NCBI RefSeq assembly: GCF_000012725.1
Contig: NC_007406.1
Location: 1,640,001-1,704,000, forward strand
Length of the DNA stretch: 64,000 nt
Direction of reading: 5' to 3'
Source: Nitrobacter winogradskyi Nb-255
Lineage (GTDB): Bacteria; Pseudomonadota; Alphaproteobacteria; Rhizobiales; Xanthobacteraceae
Shown here: positions 9,391-17,863 of the stretch, one piece after another
Layout of the letters: the number at the start of each line of letters is the position of its first letter
How positions within the stretch are numbered: the first letter of the stretch is position 1
The notes under the pieces: model-generated
What the model was told of the DNA's origin: nothing
Database searches by the model: none
The model's input: only the letters and a program-made list of their open reading frames with translations
Translations under genes and position numbers: made by a program

Positions 9391-10164
9391 TCAGTCAACC
9401 TTCGCAGCCGTTGTCGACGCGAGGTTGGAGGCATTCGCGACCCGCGCCGCCTGGGCCATTTCCGCGAGGGCCGCGAGCTTCTTCTGCGAATCGGAGTTCG
9501 GCTGAACCACGCCGGCCGACATAATCAAGGTCGCCGCCTCCTCCGTGCTCATGTCGATCTCGACGACCCTGTTTTTGGGCACGTAGAAGAAGAAGCCCGT
9601 GGTCGGGTTGGGCGCGCAGGGCAGGAATACGGAAATATGCTCCTCCTGAGAGGGAAGCCGGGCAGCGACATTCGCGCTTGGCACCTGCGAGATGAGCACG
9701 ATCGACCACATGCCGGGCGACGGGAATTCAACGAGACCAACCCTGCGGAGGCTCGATCCGGATCCCGAGAAAAGCGTTTCGAAGACCTGCTTGAGTCCGC
9801 GGTAGATCGCCCGCACCACCGGCATACGGCCGAGCACTTTTTCGCCAAGATCGACCAGCGTCCGGCCGATCAGGTTGGCCGTCAGGAAGCCGAGCATGGT
9901 CAGCGCGAACACCGCGACGATCAGGCCCGATCCGGGCAATATGAAAGGCAGGTACGTTTCCGGCCGATATGCCATCGGGACGAACGGCCGCACCAGGTTG
10001 TCGACCCAGTTCACGAACCACCAGGTCAGGTAAAGCGTTATCGCCACCGGGCCTGCGACAATCAGGCCGGTCAGAAAGTAATTCCGGAATCGCGCGATGA
10101 GCCCGCGAGGCATGTCCGGGGAATGGTCGCCTTGTGCGCCGCTCGGAGGGGTGTCACGCGTCAT
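9391..10164 (-). CDS. DUF502 family membrane protein
   Basis: A 257-residue DUF502 protein. Two transmembrane segments are clear: 'YFLTGLIVAGPVAITLYLTWWFV' region (about 29-50) and 'FILPGSGLIVAVFALTMLGFL' region (about 74-95). These are followed by the family block 'GRMPVVRAIYRGLKQVFETL' and the soluble C-terminal part with 'FLPCAPNPTTGFFFYVPK'. The tail (about 225-257) is Ala/Ser-rich and variable. Function is unknown; it is widespread in alphaproteobacteria and commonly found near glmS/recG, as here. It runs convergently with recG, with a 138-base gap. Confidence 0.9.
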   Translation of the reverse strand: MTRDTPPSGAQGDHSPDMPRGLIARFRNYFLTGLIVAGPVAITLYLTWWFVNWVDNLVRPFVPMAYRPETYLPFILPGSGLIVAVFALTMLGFLTANLIGRTLVDLGEKVLGRMPVVRAIYRGLKQVFETLFSGSGSSLRRVGLVEFPSPGMWSIVLISQVPSANVAARLPSQEEHISVFLPCAPNPTTGFFFYVPKNRVVEIDMSTEEAATLIMSAGVVQPNSDSQKKLAALAEMAQAARVANASNLASTTAAKVD

Positions 10165-10281
10165 CGTGGTTCCAGATCAAGACGTCCAAAAAGGCTTTCA
10201 AAGGGCTGATACCGGCTTATATAGGCATTCTATCAAACTTTGCATGTCGTGCATGCGATGGACGCCCTTGCGGCCTCCGTC

Positions 10282-12108
10282 TTATTCAACGGTGACGGAT
10301 TTTGCCAGGTTGCGCGGCTGATCGACATCCGTGCCCATCACGACCGCGGTGTGATACGCCAGCAACTGCACCGGCACCGCATAGATCAACGCGGCAAAAG
10401 TGGCCGCCATATCTGGCATGATGATCGTCTCCAGCGGCTCGACAGCGGCTTCCGCCGCTCCCTTCGCGTCGGTCATGAGAATGATGTTGCCGCCGCGCGC
10501 CGCCACCTCCTGCATGTTGGACACGGTCTTTTCGAAGACGCGGTCATAGGGAGCGATCACCACCACAGGCATGTTCTCGTCGATCAATGCGATCGGTCCA
10601 TGCTTGAGTTCGCCCGCGGCGTAGCCTTCCGCATGGATATAGGAGATTTCCTTGAGCTTGAGCGCTCCCTCCAGCGCAAGCGGATAACTGGTGCCGCGTC
10701 CGAGATACAGGACATCCCTGGATTTGGCGATCTCGCGCGCGAGCCTGTCGATCTGCGGTTCGGTGGCCAGCGCCTCCGACATCAAGCGCGGAACTTCGAT
10801 CAGATCGTGCACGAGCCGGGCTTCATCTTCCTCGGATAATTCGCCGCGCACCTTGCCCGCGGCGATCGCGAGCGTTGCGAGCACCATCAACTGGCAGGTG
10901 AAAGCCTTGGTCGAGGCGACGCCGATCTCCGGTCCCGCCAGCGTTTGCAGCATCGTCTCGCTTTCGCGCGCGATCGTCGATGTCGTGACGTTGACGATCG
11001 AGAGCGTGTGCAATCCATGCTGCTTCGCATATCGCAGCGCCGCGAGCGTATCGGCGGTTTCGCCGGATTGCGAAATGAAGATGGCGAGGTCGCCTTTGCC
11101 GAGCGGCGCTTCACGATAGCGAAACTCAGAGGCGATATCGATTTCGACGGCAAGCCGGCCCAACCGCTCCAGCCAGTACTTACCGATGTAGCCGGCATAG
11201 TTGGCGGTTCCACACGCGATGATCGAGACCCGCTTGATCTCGCGAAAATCGAACGGAAGGTCCACCGGAAGCGATACGCGCTCGGTCGCCATGTCGACAT
11301 AGCGGGCCAGCGTGTGTCCCACCACTTCGGGCTGTTCGTGGATTTCCTTGGCCATGAAGTGGCGATAGTTCGCCTTGTCGACCAGGGAAGCCGAAGCGCT
11401 TTGCTTGACCACCTCGCGCTGAACGACGGCGTTATGGTGGTCGTAAACCGTCGCGCCGTCATGCGTCAAAACAGCCCAATCGCCGTCTTCGAGGTAGCTG
11501 ATCGTATCCGTCAGCGGCCCGAGCGCAATCGCGTCCGATCCCAGGTACATTTCGCCGTCGCCATACCCGATCGCCAGCGGAGGCCCGTTCCGCGCGCAGA
11601 TCAGAATGTCATCGTCGGCCGCGAAAATGAAACCGAGAGCGAAGGCGCCGCGAAGCTGCGACAACGTGGCTCTGACCGCCTCGACCGGATCGATGCCGGC
11701 GGCAAGATAGCCATCGACCAGATGAAGCACGGCTTCAGTATCGGTTTCAGTTTCGAAAACCGCTCCGTTCTTCTTAAGTTTCTCGCGCAGTTCGCGAAAG
11801 TTTTCGATGATGCCGTTGTGAACGACGGCCACGCGCTCGGTCGCGTGGGGGTGCGCGTTGTTCTCCGTTGGTCTGCCGTGCGTCGCCCAGCGCGTGTGCC
11901 CAATCCCGACCTGCCCGATCAGCGGCTCGGCCTGGAGGCGCCCGGCGAGGTTTCGCAGCTTGCCCTCGGCGCGACGGCGCGCCAGACACGCGCCTTCCAG
12001 TGTAGCAATGCCGGCGGAATCGTAACCGCGGTATTCGAGACGCCTGAGCGAATCAACCAGTTGCTCCGCTACCGGACCGCGCCCCAGAATTCCTACAATA
12101 CCGCACAT
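10282..12108 (-). CDS. glmS: Glutamine--fructose-6-phosphate aminotransferase (isomerizing) GlmS
   Basis: A 608-residue GlmS, which makes glucosamine-6-phosphate from fructose-6-phosphate and glutamine, the first step to UDP-GlcNAc for peptidoglycan and lipid A. The start is at 'MCGIVGILG', which exposes the catalytic Cys after Met removal; an upstream GTG/ATG in frame is ignored for that reason. The N-terminal glutaminase domain has 'GHTRWATHG' and 'HNGIIENF'; two SIS sugar-isomerase domains follow ('GTANYAGYIGKYWLE', 'SQSGETADTLAALR', 'LGRGTSYPLALEGALKLKE'). It ends with 'PRNLAKSVTVE', the family C-terminus. No glmU is next to it in this window. Confidence 0.98.
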   Translation of the reverse strand: MCGIVGILGRGPVAEQLVDSLRRLEYRGYDSAGIATLEGACLARRRAEGKLRNLAGRLQAEPLIGQVGIGHTRWATHGRPTENNAHPHATERVAVVHNGIIENFRELREKLKKNGAVFETETDTEAVLHLVDGYLAAGIDPVEAVRATLSQLRGAFALGFIFAADDDILICARNGPPLAIGYGDGEMYLGSDAIALGPLTDTISYLEDGDWAVLTHDGATVYDHHNAVVQREVVKQSASASLVDKANYRHFMAKEIHEQPEVVGHTLARYVDMATERVSLPVDLPFDFREIKRVSIIACGTANYAGYIGKYWLERLGRLAVEIDIASEFRYREAPLGKGDLAIFISQSGETADTLAALRYAKQHGLHTLSIVNVTTSTIARESETMLQTLAGPEIGVASTKAFTCQLMVLATLAIAAGKVRGELSEEDEARLVHDLIEVPRLMSEALATEPQIDRLAREIAKSRDVLYLGRGTSYPLALEGALKLKEISYIHAEGYAAGELKHGPIALIDENMPVVVIAPYDRVFEKTVSNMQEVAARGGNIILMTDAKGAAEAAVEPLETIIMPDMAATFAALIYAVPVQLLAYHTAVVMGTDVDQPRNLAKSVTVE

Positions 12109-12482
12109 GCGGATCAATATCTCCCAACTCAGACAATCGCGAAAAGACCGCGCCCTCTTAACGAAACCCGGACCGTCCGGAAACAGTAATCATCGCCGAT
12201 TGCGACAGTGTTAAACCGGCCTCAACGCAAATCCTCCAGCGGTCCGGATGTCCCTTCCTCGCGAGACCGGTCGCGGGCGGACCTGCCACGGTAAGCACTC
12301 GATAACCTTGATTGCATGCGAATCGGCGATCCGCGATGTCGAGGATGTCCGTCGGTCGGGTCATGTGCGAGGCTCAAACCGTGTCGCAATTTTCATGGCT
12401 CGATCCAGACAATTTTAGCGATTTCCGCAACGGGAGCCCAAGCCGTTTCTGGCACTCTGTATGCCAGACCAGAGAGGCGTAC
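12109..12482. other. Intergenic region upstream of glmS
   Basis: About 370 bases between glmS and the small plus-strand ORF at 12,483. It should hold the glmS promoter. I see no RNA gene, no terminator hairpin and no convincing ORF; the 68-codon minus-strand frame at 12,158-12,364 has no recognisable protein pattern. Confidence 0.5.
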
Positions 12483-12677
12483 ATGAGTGAAGTTGAGTTT
12501 GAACGACTGCTGAGCGCAGTGAGTGACGTGCTCGCGCCGCGCATCGAAGAAGCCGTGCGTAACGCGCAGCCGCAGGTTGACCAAATGGGGCCCGGCAAGC
12601 TGCCGCAAGCCGCGAACGACAATGAAGTCGCCTGGCCCTTCCTTCCTTTTCCCGAGGGGTGGAACGGCGCCTGCTGA
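12483..12677 (+). CDS. Small hypothetical protein
   Basis: A 64-residue ORF from ATG 12,483, preceded by AGAGAGG seven bases upstream, a reasonable ribosome binding site. The protein begins 'MSEVEFERLLSAVSDVLAP' and ends 'WPFLPFPEGWNGAC'. It is acidic in the first half, with an Asn-rich 'AANDNE' patch in the middle, and no membrane segment. I do not recognise a family. It stands alone between glmS and tRNA-Cys, reading towards the tRNA. Support is the ribosome site and a plausible composition only. Confidence 0.4.
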   Translation: MSEVEFERLLSAVSDVLAPRIEEAVRNAQPQVDQMGPGKLPQAANDNEVAWPFLPFPEGWNGAC

Positions 12678-12753
12678 ACGATTTCTAAGCGATTGATGAA
12701 TTTGTAAATTTTGAATTATTTCAGATGGTTATCATAACACATTGATTATGTTA

Positions 12754-12827
12754 TGGAGGCCACGACCAGAATTGAACTGGTGTACACGGTTTTGCAGACC
12801 GTTGCGTAACCACTCCGCCACGTGGCC
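12754..12827 (-). tRNA. tRNA-Cys (GCA)
   Basis: A 74-base cloverleaf on the minus strand including an encoded CCA. The acceptor GGCCACG pairs with CGTGGCC, the anticodon loop reads CTGCAAA (anticodon GCA), and the T loop is TTCAATT inside CTGGT/ACCAG-type arms. The discriminator base is U, as in bacterial tRNA-Cys. Downstream (lower coordinates) the DNA becomes A/T-rich with a weak CATAAC/GTTATG inverted repeat. Confidence 0.95.
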
Positions 12828-13013
12828 CCTTGGTCCCCGACTTATTATAGAGTGACAGTCACTTAAGCAACCTTGCTCATATTTACGGGCGCAGATTTCT
12901 GAATCTGCGATCCGTGGCGTTTCCGAACCGCCGTCCGCGTTGTATTCCCCAGCCTCGACCTGGCCTGGACCTCAGACGGCCGCTGATAAGCAAGGCGGCG
13001 GCGCACAGCAATC

Positions 13014-13853
13014 TCACTTCCGGGAACAGGATTCTTTCTTGTCTTGTGCCGAAAACTCCAAGGATGAGATCGAAGCCCTGGCGCCGCAGTACCGACGCTC
13101 GCAACTCTCATTGGCAAATCGAAACCGGATACGATCCGATATCTCGATATCGATCTGACAAACCTCTGTCGGCTGGCTTTTGTCGACATAGCGCCAGCCT
13201 TGCGCTGTTTCGGCTACCGTGCCTTTCGCGGAGCATAGATGTTTCGTGCGCGGATTAGCGACGTCGACGGAGAACGACGCCGACCCGGATGATCCAACGC
13301 TGAGGCTGAATTCGACTCCCTCGTCCTTCTGCGCAAAGCAATGACGCCCTTCCCTCATCGCAGCGCGCATATCGCCGGCCTCTCCCGTCGCCGCGCGTGT
13401 CGTATTCTTGGGCGCGACGGCGGCATTCTCACCGCCGCACTTCCGGTAAAGACTGATGCCGGGGCGCTGCTTGCTGACGTTGACCATGGCGAGAGTGTCA
13501 TTCCTCCCCAATGGGAGGATCTGCCATATCCCGGTTTGCGTCCATCGCTCGCCTTCACCATCGCACGTCATGGCGACGTGAACAGCGCCGCTATCAAATT
13601 CGACCTTTGGCCGGGATACGGATTTGAATCGGCACTCGCTCTCATGATAGCGAACGAGGCCTGCCTCGATCTTGATGTGCGTGTCGGTGTGCCGGTCCGA
13701 ATTCCAGTCCGAGGCTTTGCAAGCCTGATCTTCATTTTCGATGGCCTGCCACACGCCCGTGAAGCGTTCCGGCACGTTCGCGGCCAAACACTGGATCGGC
13801 GCAAGGACAGCAATCCCGATGATCAGCGAATTGTTTAGTGCGCGAATATTCAA
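13014..13853 (-). CDS. Secreted hypothetical protein with repeated Cys-containing modules
   Basis: A 279-residue protein with a clear signal peptide ('LIIGIAVLAPIQCLAA' then cleavage near residue 25). Two related-looking halves follow: about 28-135 ('RFTGVWQAIENEDQACKAS' ... 'ISLYRKC') and about 160-279 ('MREGRHCFAQKDEGVEF' ... 'CQIDIEISDRIRF'). Both halves have several Cys that could form disulphides, consistent with a periplasmic location. The start codon is TTG at 13,853; I see no better in-frame ATG before the signal. Proteins of this style are common in Bradyrhizobiaceae. Function unknown. Confidence 0.7.
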   Translation of the reverse strand: MNIRALNNSLIIGIAVLAPIQCLAANVPERFTGVWQAIENEDQACKASDWNSDRHTDTHIKIEAGLVRYHESECRFKSVSRPKVEFDSGAVHVAMTCDGEGERWTQTGIWQILPLGRNDTLAMVNVSKQRPGISLYRKCGGENAAVAPKNTTRAATGEAGDMRAAMREGRHCFAQKDEGVEFSLSVGSSGSASFSVDVANPRTKHLCSAKGTVAETAQGWRYVDKSQPTEVCQIDIEISDRIRFRFANESCERRYCGARASISSLEFSAQDKKESCSRK

Positions 13854-14003
13854 CCTGGTCCCCGCCTGCTCGGTTCAAGCAAACTTGATACATCAGACTG
13901 ATCCAGCCGACAGCTCAAAAGTGACCGATCCTTCAGCCGCTCGCGAAATGGTCGAACGACGTTTGCGGCCGCTGCAACCGTCATGGGCCTATCATGGCCA
14001 GCG

Positions 14004-14717
14004 TCATCGGTGTCGGCGGCGTCTCGGTCGGGTTGCAAGTTCGGGCATGTCCGCCTGCGCCTCCTGATACTTTGTCAGCATCCGATCGAAGCTCGCGAGC
14101 AATGTGGTTTCGATGTCAGGCCGATCCTCGAGTCCGGCGAGCATGATCGCCGCCGCCTCGATCGTGGCGAGGCCGTCGCGTCGCGGCTCCTTGCGCAGCT
14201 TGCCGTAACGGGACGCTCGCCCCGGCGCCAGGACGACGCGCTGGCATTTCAGCAACCATGGATTGCGCCACCATAGCGCCTTCGCCTGGCTCCATGTGCC
14301 ATCCAGCAGCACCACGCCCTCGATATCGGCGAGAGCCGCGCGTTGATCGGTCTTCATCTGGCCGTTGCGATCGATTGCGACGATGGTGCGGTCGGTATTG
14401 AAGCGATCGGCCCTGACCGAGCCAAGGTAAAGCGCTGCCCAGCGCGAGGGATCATGCACCGGCCGTCCCAATGCTCTCGACAGGCTGGGCCAGGACAGAC
14501 CGATCTTCAGCACGGCGTTCTCGACATGCAGCGCGGTCAGCCGGGCGGTTCCGAGCGCTTTATCCTGCTCCTGGGGATGTTGCAGAAGAAGCAGCGCGGT
14601 CCGGTTTTTGATCTGCTCGATGCTCCCGCAAACGCAGAGCACTTCCGCCTTGTGACAGCGCCCGCATTGCGGGAGCGCTTCACTTTCCGCGGCGGAGCTT
14701 TCGGAGTTGCTGGACAT
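14004..14717 (-). CDS. DTW domain protein, tRNA-uridine aminocarboxypropyltransferase type
   Basis: A 237-residue DTW-domain protein. The family (TapT/YfiP in bacteria) transfers an aminocarboxypropyl group from S-adenosylmethionine to a tRNA uridine. Visible features: an N-terminal zinc-type pair 'CGRCHKAEVLCVC' at about 18-30, 'LLLLQHPQEQDKALGTARL', and the family signature in the form 'LLDGTWSQAKAL' (DGTW in place of DTTW/DTW). The C-terminal block 'RKEPRRDGLATIEA' is also typical. It lies 47 bases after the end of the RND operon on the same strand and may be read through from it. Assignment to the family is good; the exact tRNA target is inferred. Confidence 0.88.
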   Translation of the reverse strand: MSSNSESSAAESEALPQCGRCHKAEVLCVCGSIEQIKNRTALLLLQHPQEQDKALGTARLTALHVENAVLKIGLSWPSLSRALGRPVHDPSRWAALYLGSVRADRFNTDRTIVAIDRNGQMKTDQRAALADIEGVVLLDGTWSQAKALWWRNPWLLKCQRVVLAPGRASRYGKLRKEPRRDGLATIEAAAIMLAGLEDRPDIETTLLASFDRMLTKYQEAQADMPELATRPRRRRHR

Positions 14718-14764
14718 TGCCCGCTATACGCCGCGCCGATCCAGCCCGCAACCGATCGCTTCCG

Positions 14765-17700
14765 CTATTCGGCGGGCGCGGCGGCGGGGATGGCCTCGCC
14801 TCGCCGCCGAATCCGGTCGATCAGGAGATAGATGACCGGGGTCGTATAGAGGGTCAGGATTTGTGAAACGAGAAGCCCGCCGATGATGGTGATGCCGAGC
14901 GGTCGCCGTAGTTCCGTTCCCGGACCGGTCGCGAGCACCAGCGGTATCGCGGCGAAAAGCGCGGCCATTGTCGTCATGATGATCGGCCGAAAGCGCACGC
15001 GGCACGCCTCGAAGATGGCGTCCGCGGATGATAATCCGCGTTGGCGTTCGGCTTCCAGCGCGAAATCGACGATCATGATCCCGTTCTTCTTGACGATGCC
15101 GATGAGAAGAATGATTCCGACGAACGCAATGATCGTCAGCGGCGTGCCGGTGATCTGCAAGGCCAGAAGCGCTCCGAGGCCCGCCGATGGCAGGGTGGAA
15201 ATGATCGTCAGCGGATGAGCGAGACTCTCATAGAGAACCCCGAGCACAATATACACCGCGACGAGCGCGCCGAGAATCAGCAGCGGCTGTCGCCCCGATG
15301 TCTTGCGGAAGTCGGCCGCGCTTCCCTCGAAGCTTCCGCGAATGCCCTCGGGCATGTGCAACTCATCGACCGCGCGTTGAATGTTGGCGGTAGCATCCTG
15401 AAGTTCCACGCCCGGCAACGTGTTGAACGACACCGTCACCGACGGAAACGATTGTGAATGATAAACGGCGAGCGGCGACAGATCTCGCTCGTAACGGGCG
15501 ACGGCGGACAACGGAATTTGCACGCCGTTGGCTCCCGCGACGAAGATGCGTTCGAGGTGAGATGGGTCTTCCTGAAACCGCGGATCGATTTCCAGAATGA
15601 CCTGATACTGATTGCGCTGGGTGTAAACGATCGAAATCTGCCGCTGCGAAAACGCGTTGTTGAGCGCGTTGTCGATGTCCTGAACCCTGACCCCGAGGCT
15701 GGACGCCCTCTGCCGGTCGATTGACAGCGTCAGTTGCAAACCGCCGGCCTCGCGGTCGCTCGACACGTCGGTAACGCCTTCGATCGCTTGCATGCGCTTG
15801 GCGACAAGCGGCGCCCATTTCTGCAACAAATCGAGGTCGGTGCTAATGAGCGTGTACTGGTAGTTCGAATCGCTCTGGCGGCCTCCGCGGCCGATGTCTT
15901 GGGCGGCGAACATGAATAGCCTGATGCCCGGCACGTCACCAAGACTTCGTCGAAGCCGATCGATCGCCTGCTGGGTCGTCAGCTTCCCCCGTTCAGCGGG
16001 CGGCTTCAGGCTGATATACATGAATCCCCGATTTGAGCCCGCGCGCATGCCGCCGCCGCCGATCGATGAGCCGATGCCCTCCACGGCGGGATCAGCCATC
16101 ACGATATCCATGACGCGCTGTTGAAGCTCGAGCATGGACTGAAAGGAAACGTCGGGTGACGCGCGCGTCGCACCGATAATGAAGCCGCTATCGTCGATCG
16201 GGAAATAGCCCTTCGGCGTCTTGATATACAGCGTCACCGTCAGGGCGATGGTTGCGAAGAAAACCAGCAGCATCAGGACGGGAAAGCCGAGCACGACGCG
16301 CAGCGTGCGCGTATAGAACGCCACGATTCGCGAAAGCAGGCCCTCGACCAGCCGGTCGAACCGGGTCGCATCCGTGGATGTCGCGCGTTTGATGTAGTGG
16401 GCGCAGATCATTGGCGTGACCGTCAACGACACGATCGTCGATACCACGATGGCAAACGTGAGTGTCAGCGAGAACTCCCGCAGCAACCGGCCGACAATAC
16501 CGTCCATGAAGATCAGGGGCGTGAATGCGGCAATCAGCGACAGGCTGATCGAGAGCACGGTAAAGCCGATTTGCCTTGCTCCTTCGAGCGCCGCCCGGTA
16601 CGGCGGCAACCCCTGTTCCAGATTGCGGTACATGTTCTCGATCATGACGATGGCGTCGTCGACAACGAAACCGACCGAGATGGCCAGCGCCATCAGGGAC
16701 AGGTTATCGATGGAGAAGCCCGCGAGCCACATCCCGGCGCATGTACCGGCCAGCGCCAACGGGACTGATACGCCGGCCGCGACCGTCGGCGTAAATCGCC
16801 GGAGGAACGCAAAGACAACGACCATCACCAGCAAGGCTGTCGCAAGCAGCGTCCATTCCATGTCCTCGACGCTTGCGCGGATGGTTCCGGTACGATCAAC
16901 GATGATGGAGACTTCGATACCGGCCGGGATCCATTGCTTGAGTTCGGGCAGCAGCGCCCTCACCCGGTCGACCGTGTCGATGACATTGGCGTCGCCCTGC
17001 TTGGTGACCTGGATCAGCACCGCGGGCTGCTTGTTGAACCAGGCGATCGAGCGGCTGTTTCGCGTGGCGTCCTTGACCTCGGCCACGTCCGAGAGCCGAA
17101 CGAAATTTCCTCCCGAACTCTTTATAACGATGTCTCTGAATTCCGCCGCGCTACGCATCTGCCGGTTGGTCGACAGCGTCTCGCTCTGGCGGTCGCCGTT
17201 GAAGATTCCGACAGGGCCGAGCGGATTGGCGTTCACGATCGCGGTCCGGACATCGTCGGTCGAGATCCCTGCGTTCGAGAGCGCGACCGGATTGAGCGCG
17301 ATCCGCACAGCCGGCTGGTCAGCGCCGCTGACCGAAACCTCGCCCACTCCCGGAACCTGCGAAACGCGCTGAACGAGAACCGTATCGGCTACGTCATAGA
17401 TGGCGCTGGTCGACATGGTTTTCGATGTCAGCGCCAGGATAAAGACCGGCGACGCCGCCGGATTGGCCTTGCGGAATTTCGGCAAGGTCGGCATATCCGT
17501 CGGCAGATTCGCGAGCGACGCGTTGATCGCCGCCTGCACATCGCGCGCTGCGTGATCGATGTCGCGCCCGATGGCGAACTGCAAATGGATGCTGGTGGAG
17601 CCCAGCGTACTTGAGGATGTGATCTGTTCGACGCCGGCGATCTCGCCGAGGCGCCGCTCCAGCGGCGCGGCGACGGTGGCGGCCATCACCGACGGCGACG

Positions 17701-17863
17701 CGCCCGGCCGGCTCGCCGACACCCTGATCATCGGGAAGTCGACATTGGGAACGGAAGCCACCGGAAGCACGCCATAAGCCACGACGCCGATGAGAAACAG
17801 CCCGATGGCGAGCAGCGTGGTGCCGACCGGCCTTCGTATGAACGGCTCGGAGATCGAAGCCAT
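14765..17863 (-). CDS. RND efflux permease, MdtC/MuxC-like
   Basis: A 1032-residue inner-membrane RND permease. It begins 'FIRRPVGTTLLAIGLFLIGVVAYGVLPVA', the standard first membrane helix, and has the two large periplasmic loops and twelve helices of the family. The proton-relay helix is visible as 'GFVVDDAIVMIENMYRN', and the C-terminal half ends with 'LYTTPVIYLLIDRIRRR'. It is the third gene of a four-gene operon; its start overlaps the stop of the sister permease by one base (TGATG type). Two different permeases encoded in tandem is the MdtBC/MuxBC arrangement, where they form a mixed trimer. Confidence 0.93.
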   Translation of the reverse strand: MASISEPFIRRPVGTTLLAIGLFLIGVVAYGVLPVASVPNVDFPMIRVSASRPGASPSVMAATVAAPLERRLGEIAGVEQITSSSTLGSTSIHLQFAIGRDIDHAARDVQAAINASLANLPTDMPTLPKFRKANPAASPVFILALTSKTMSTSAIYDVADTVLVQRVSQVPGVGEVSVSGADQPAVRIALNPVALSNAGISTDDVRTAIVNANPLGPVGIFNGDRQSETLSTNRQMRSAAEFRDIVIKSSGGNFVRLSDVAEVKDATRNSRSIAWFNKQPAVLIQVTKQGDANVIDTVDRVRALLPELKQWIPAGIEVSIIVDRTGTIRASVEDMEWTLLATALLVMVVVFAFLRRFTPTVAAGVSVPLALAGTCAGMWLAGFSIDNLSLMALAISVGFVVDDAIVMIENMYRNLEQGLPPYRAALEGARQIGFTVLSISLSLIAAFTPLIFMDGIVGRLLREFSLTLTFAIVVSTIVSLTVTPMICAHYIKRATSTDATRFDRLVEGLLSRIVAFYTRTLRVVLGFPVLMLLVFFATIALTVTLYIKTPKGYFPIDDSGFIIGATRASPDVSFQSMLELQQRVMDIVMADPAVEGIGSSIGGGGMRAGSNRGFMYISLKPPAERGKLTTQQAIDRLRRSLGDVPGIRLFMFAAQDIGRGGRQSDSNYQYTLISTDLDLLQKWAPLVAKRMQAIEGVTDVSSDREAGGLQLTLSIDRQRASSLGVRVQDIDNALNNAFSQRQISIVYTQRNQYQVILEIDPRFQEDPSHLERIFVAGANGVQIPLSAVARYERDLSPLAVYHSQSFPSVTVSFNTLPGVELQDATANIQRAVDELHMPEGIRGSFEGSAADFRKTSGRQPLLILGALVAVYIVLGVLYESLAHPLTIISTLPSAGLGALLALQITGTPLTIIAFVGIILLIGIVKKNGIMIVDFALEAERQRGLSSADAIFEACRVRFRPIIMTTMAALFAAIPLVLATGPGTELRRPLGITIIGGLLVSQILTLYTTPVIYLLIDRIRRRGEAIPAAAPAE

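Noticed and set aside
10945-12189. 414-codon plus-strand ORF
   Set aside because: Opposite glmS; shadow of the GC-rich coding strand.
12158-12364. 68-codon minus-strand ORF upstream of glmS
   Set aside because: No ribosome site, no family pattern.
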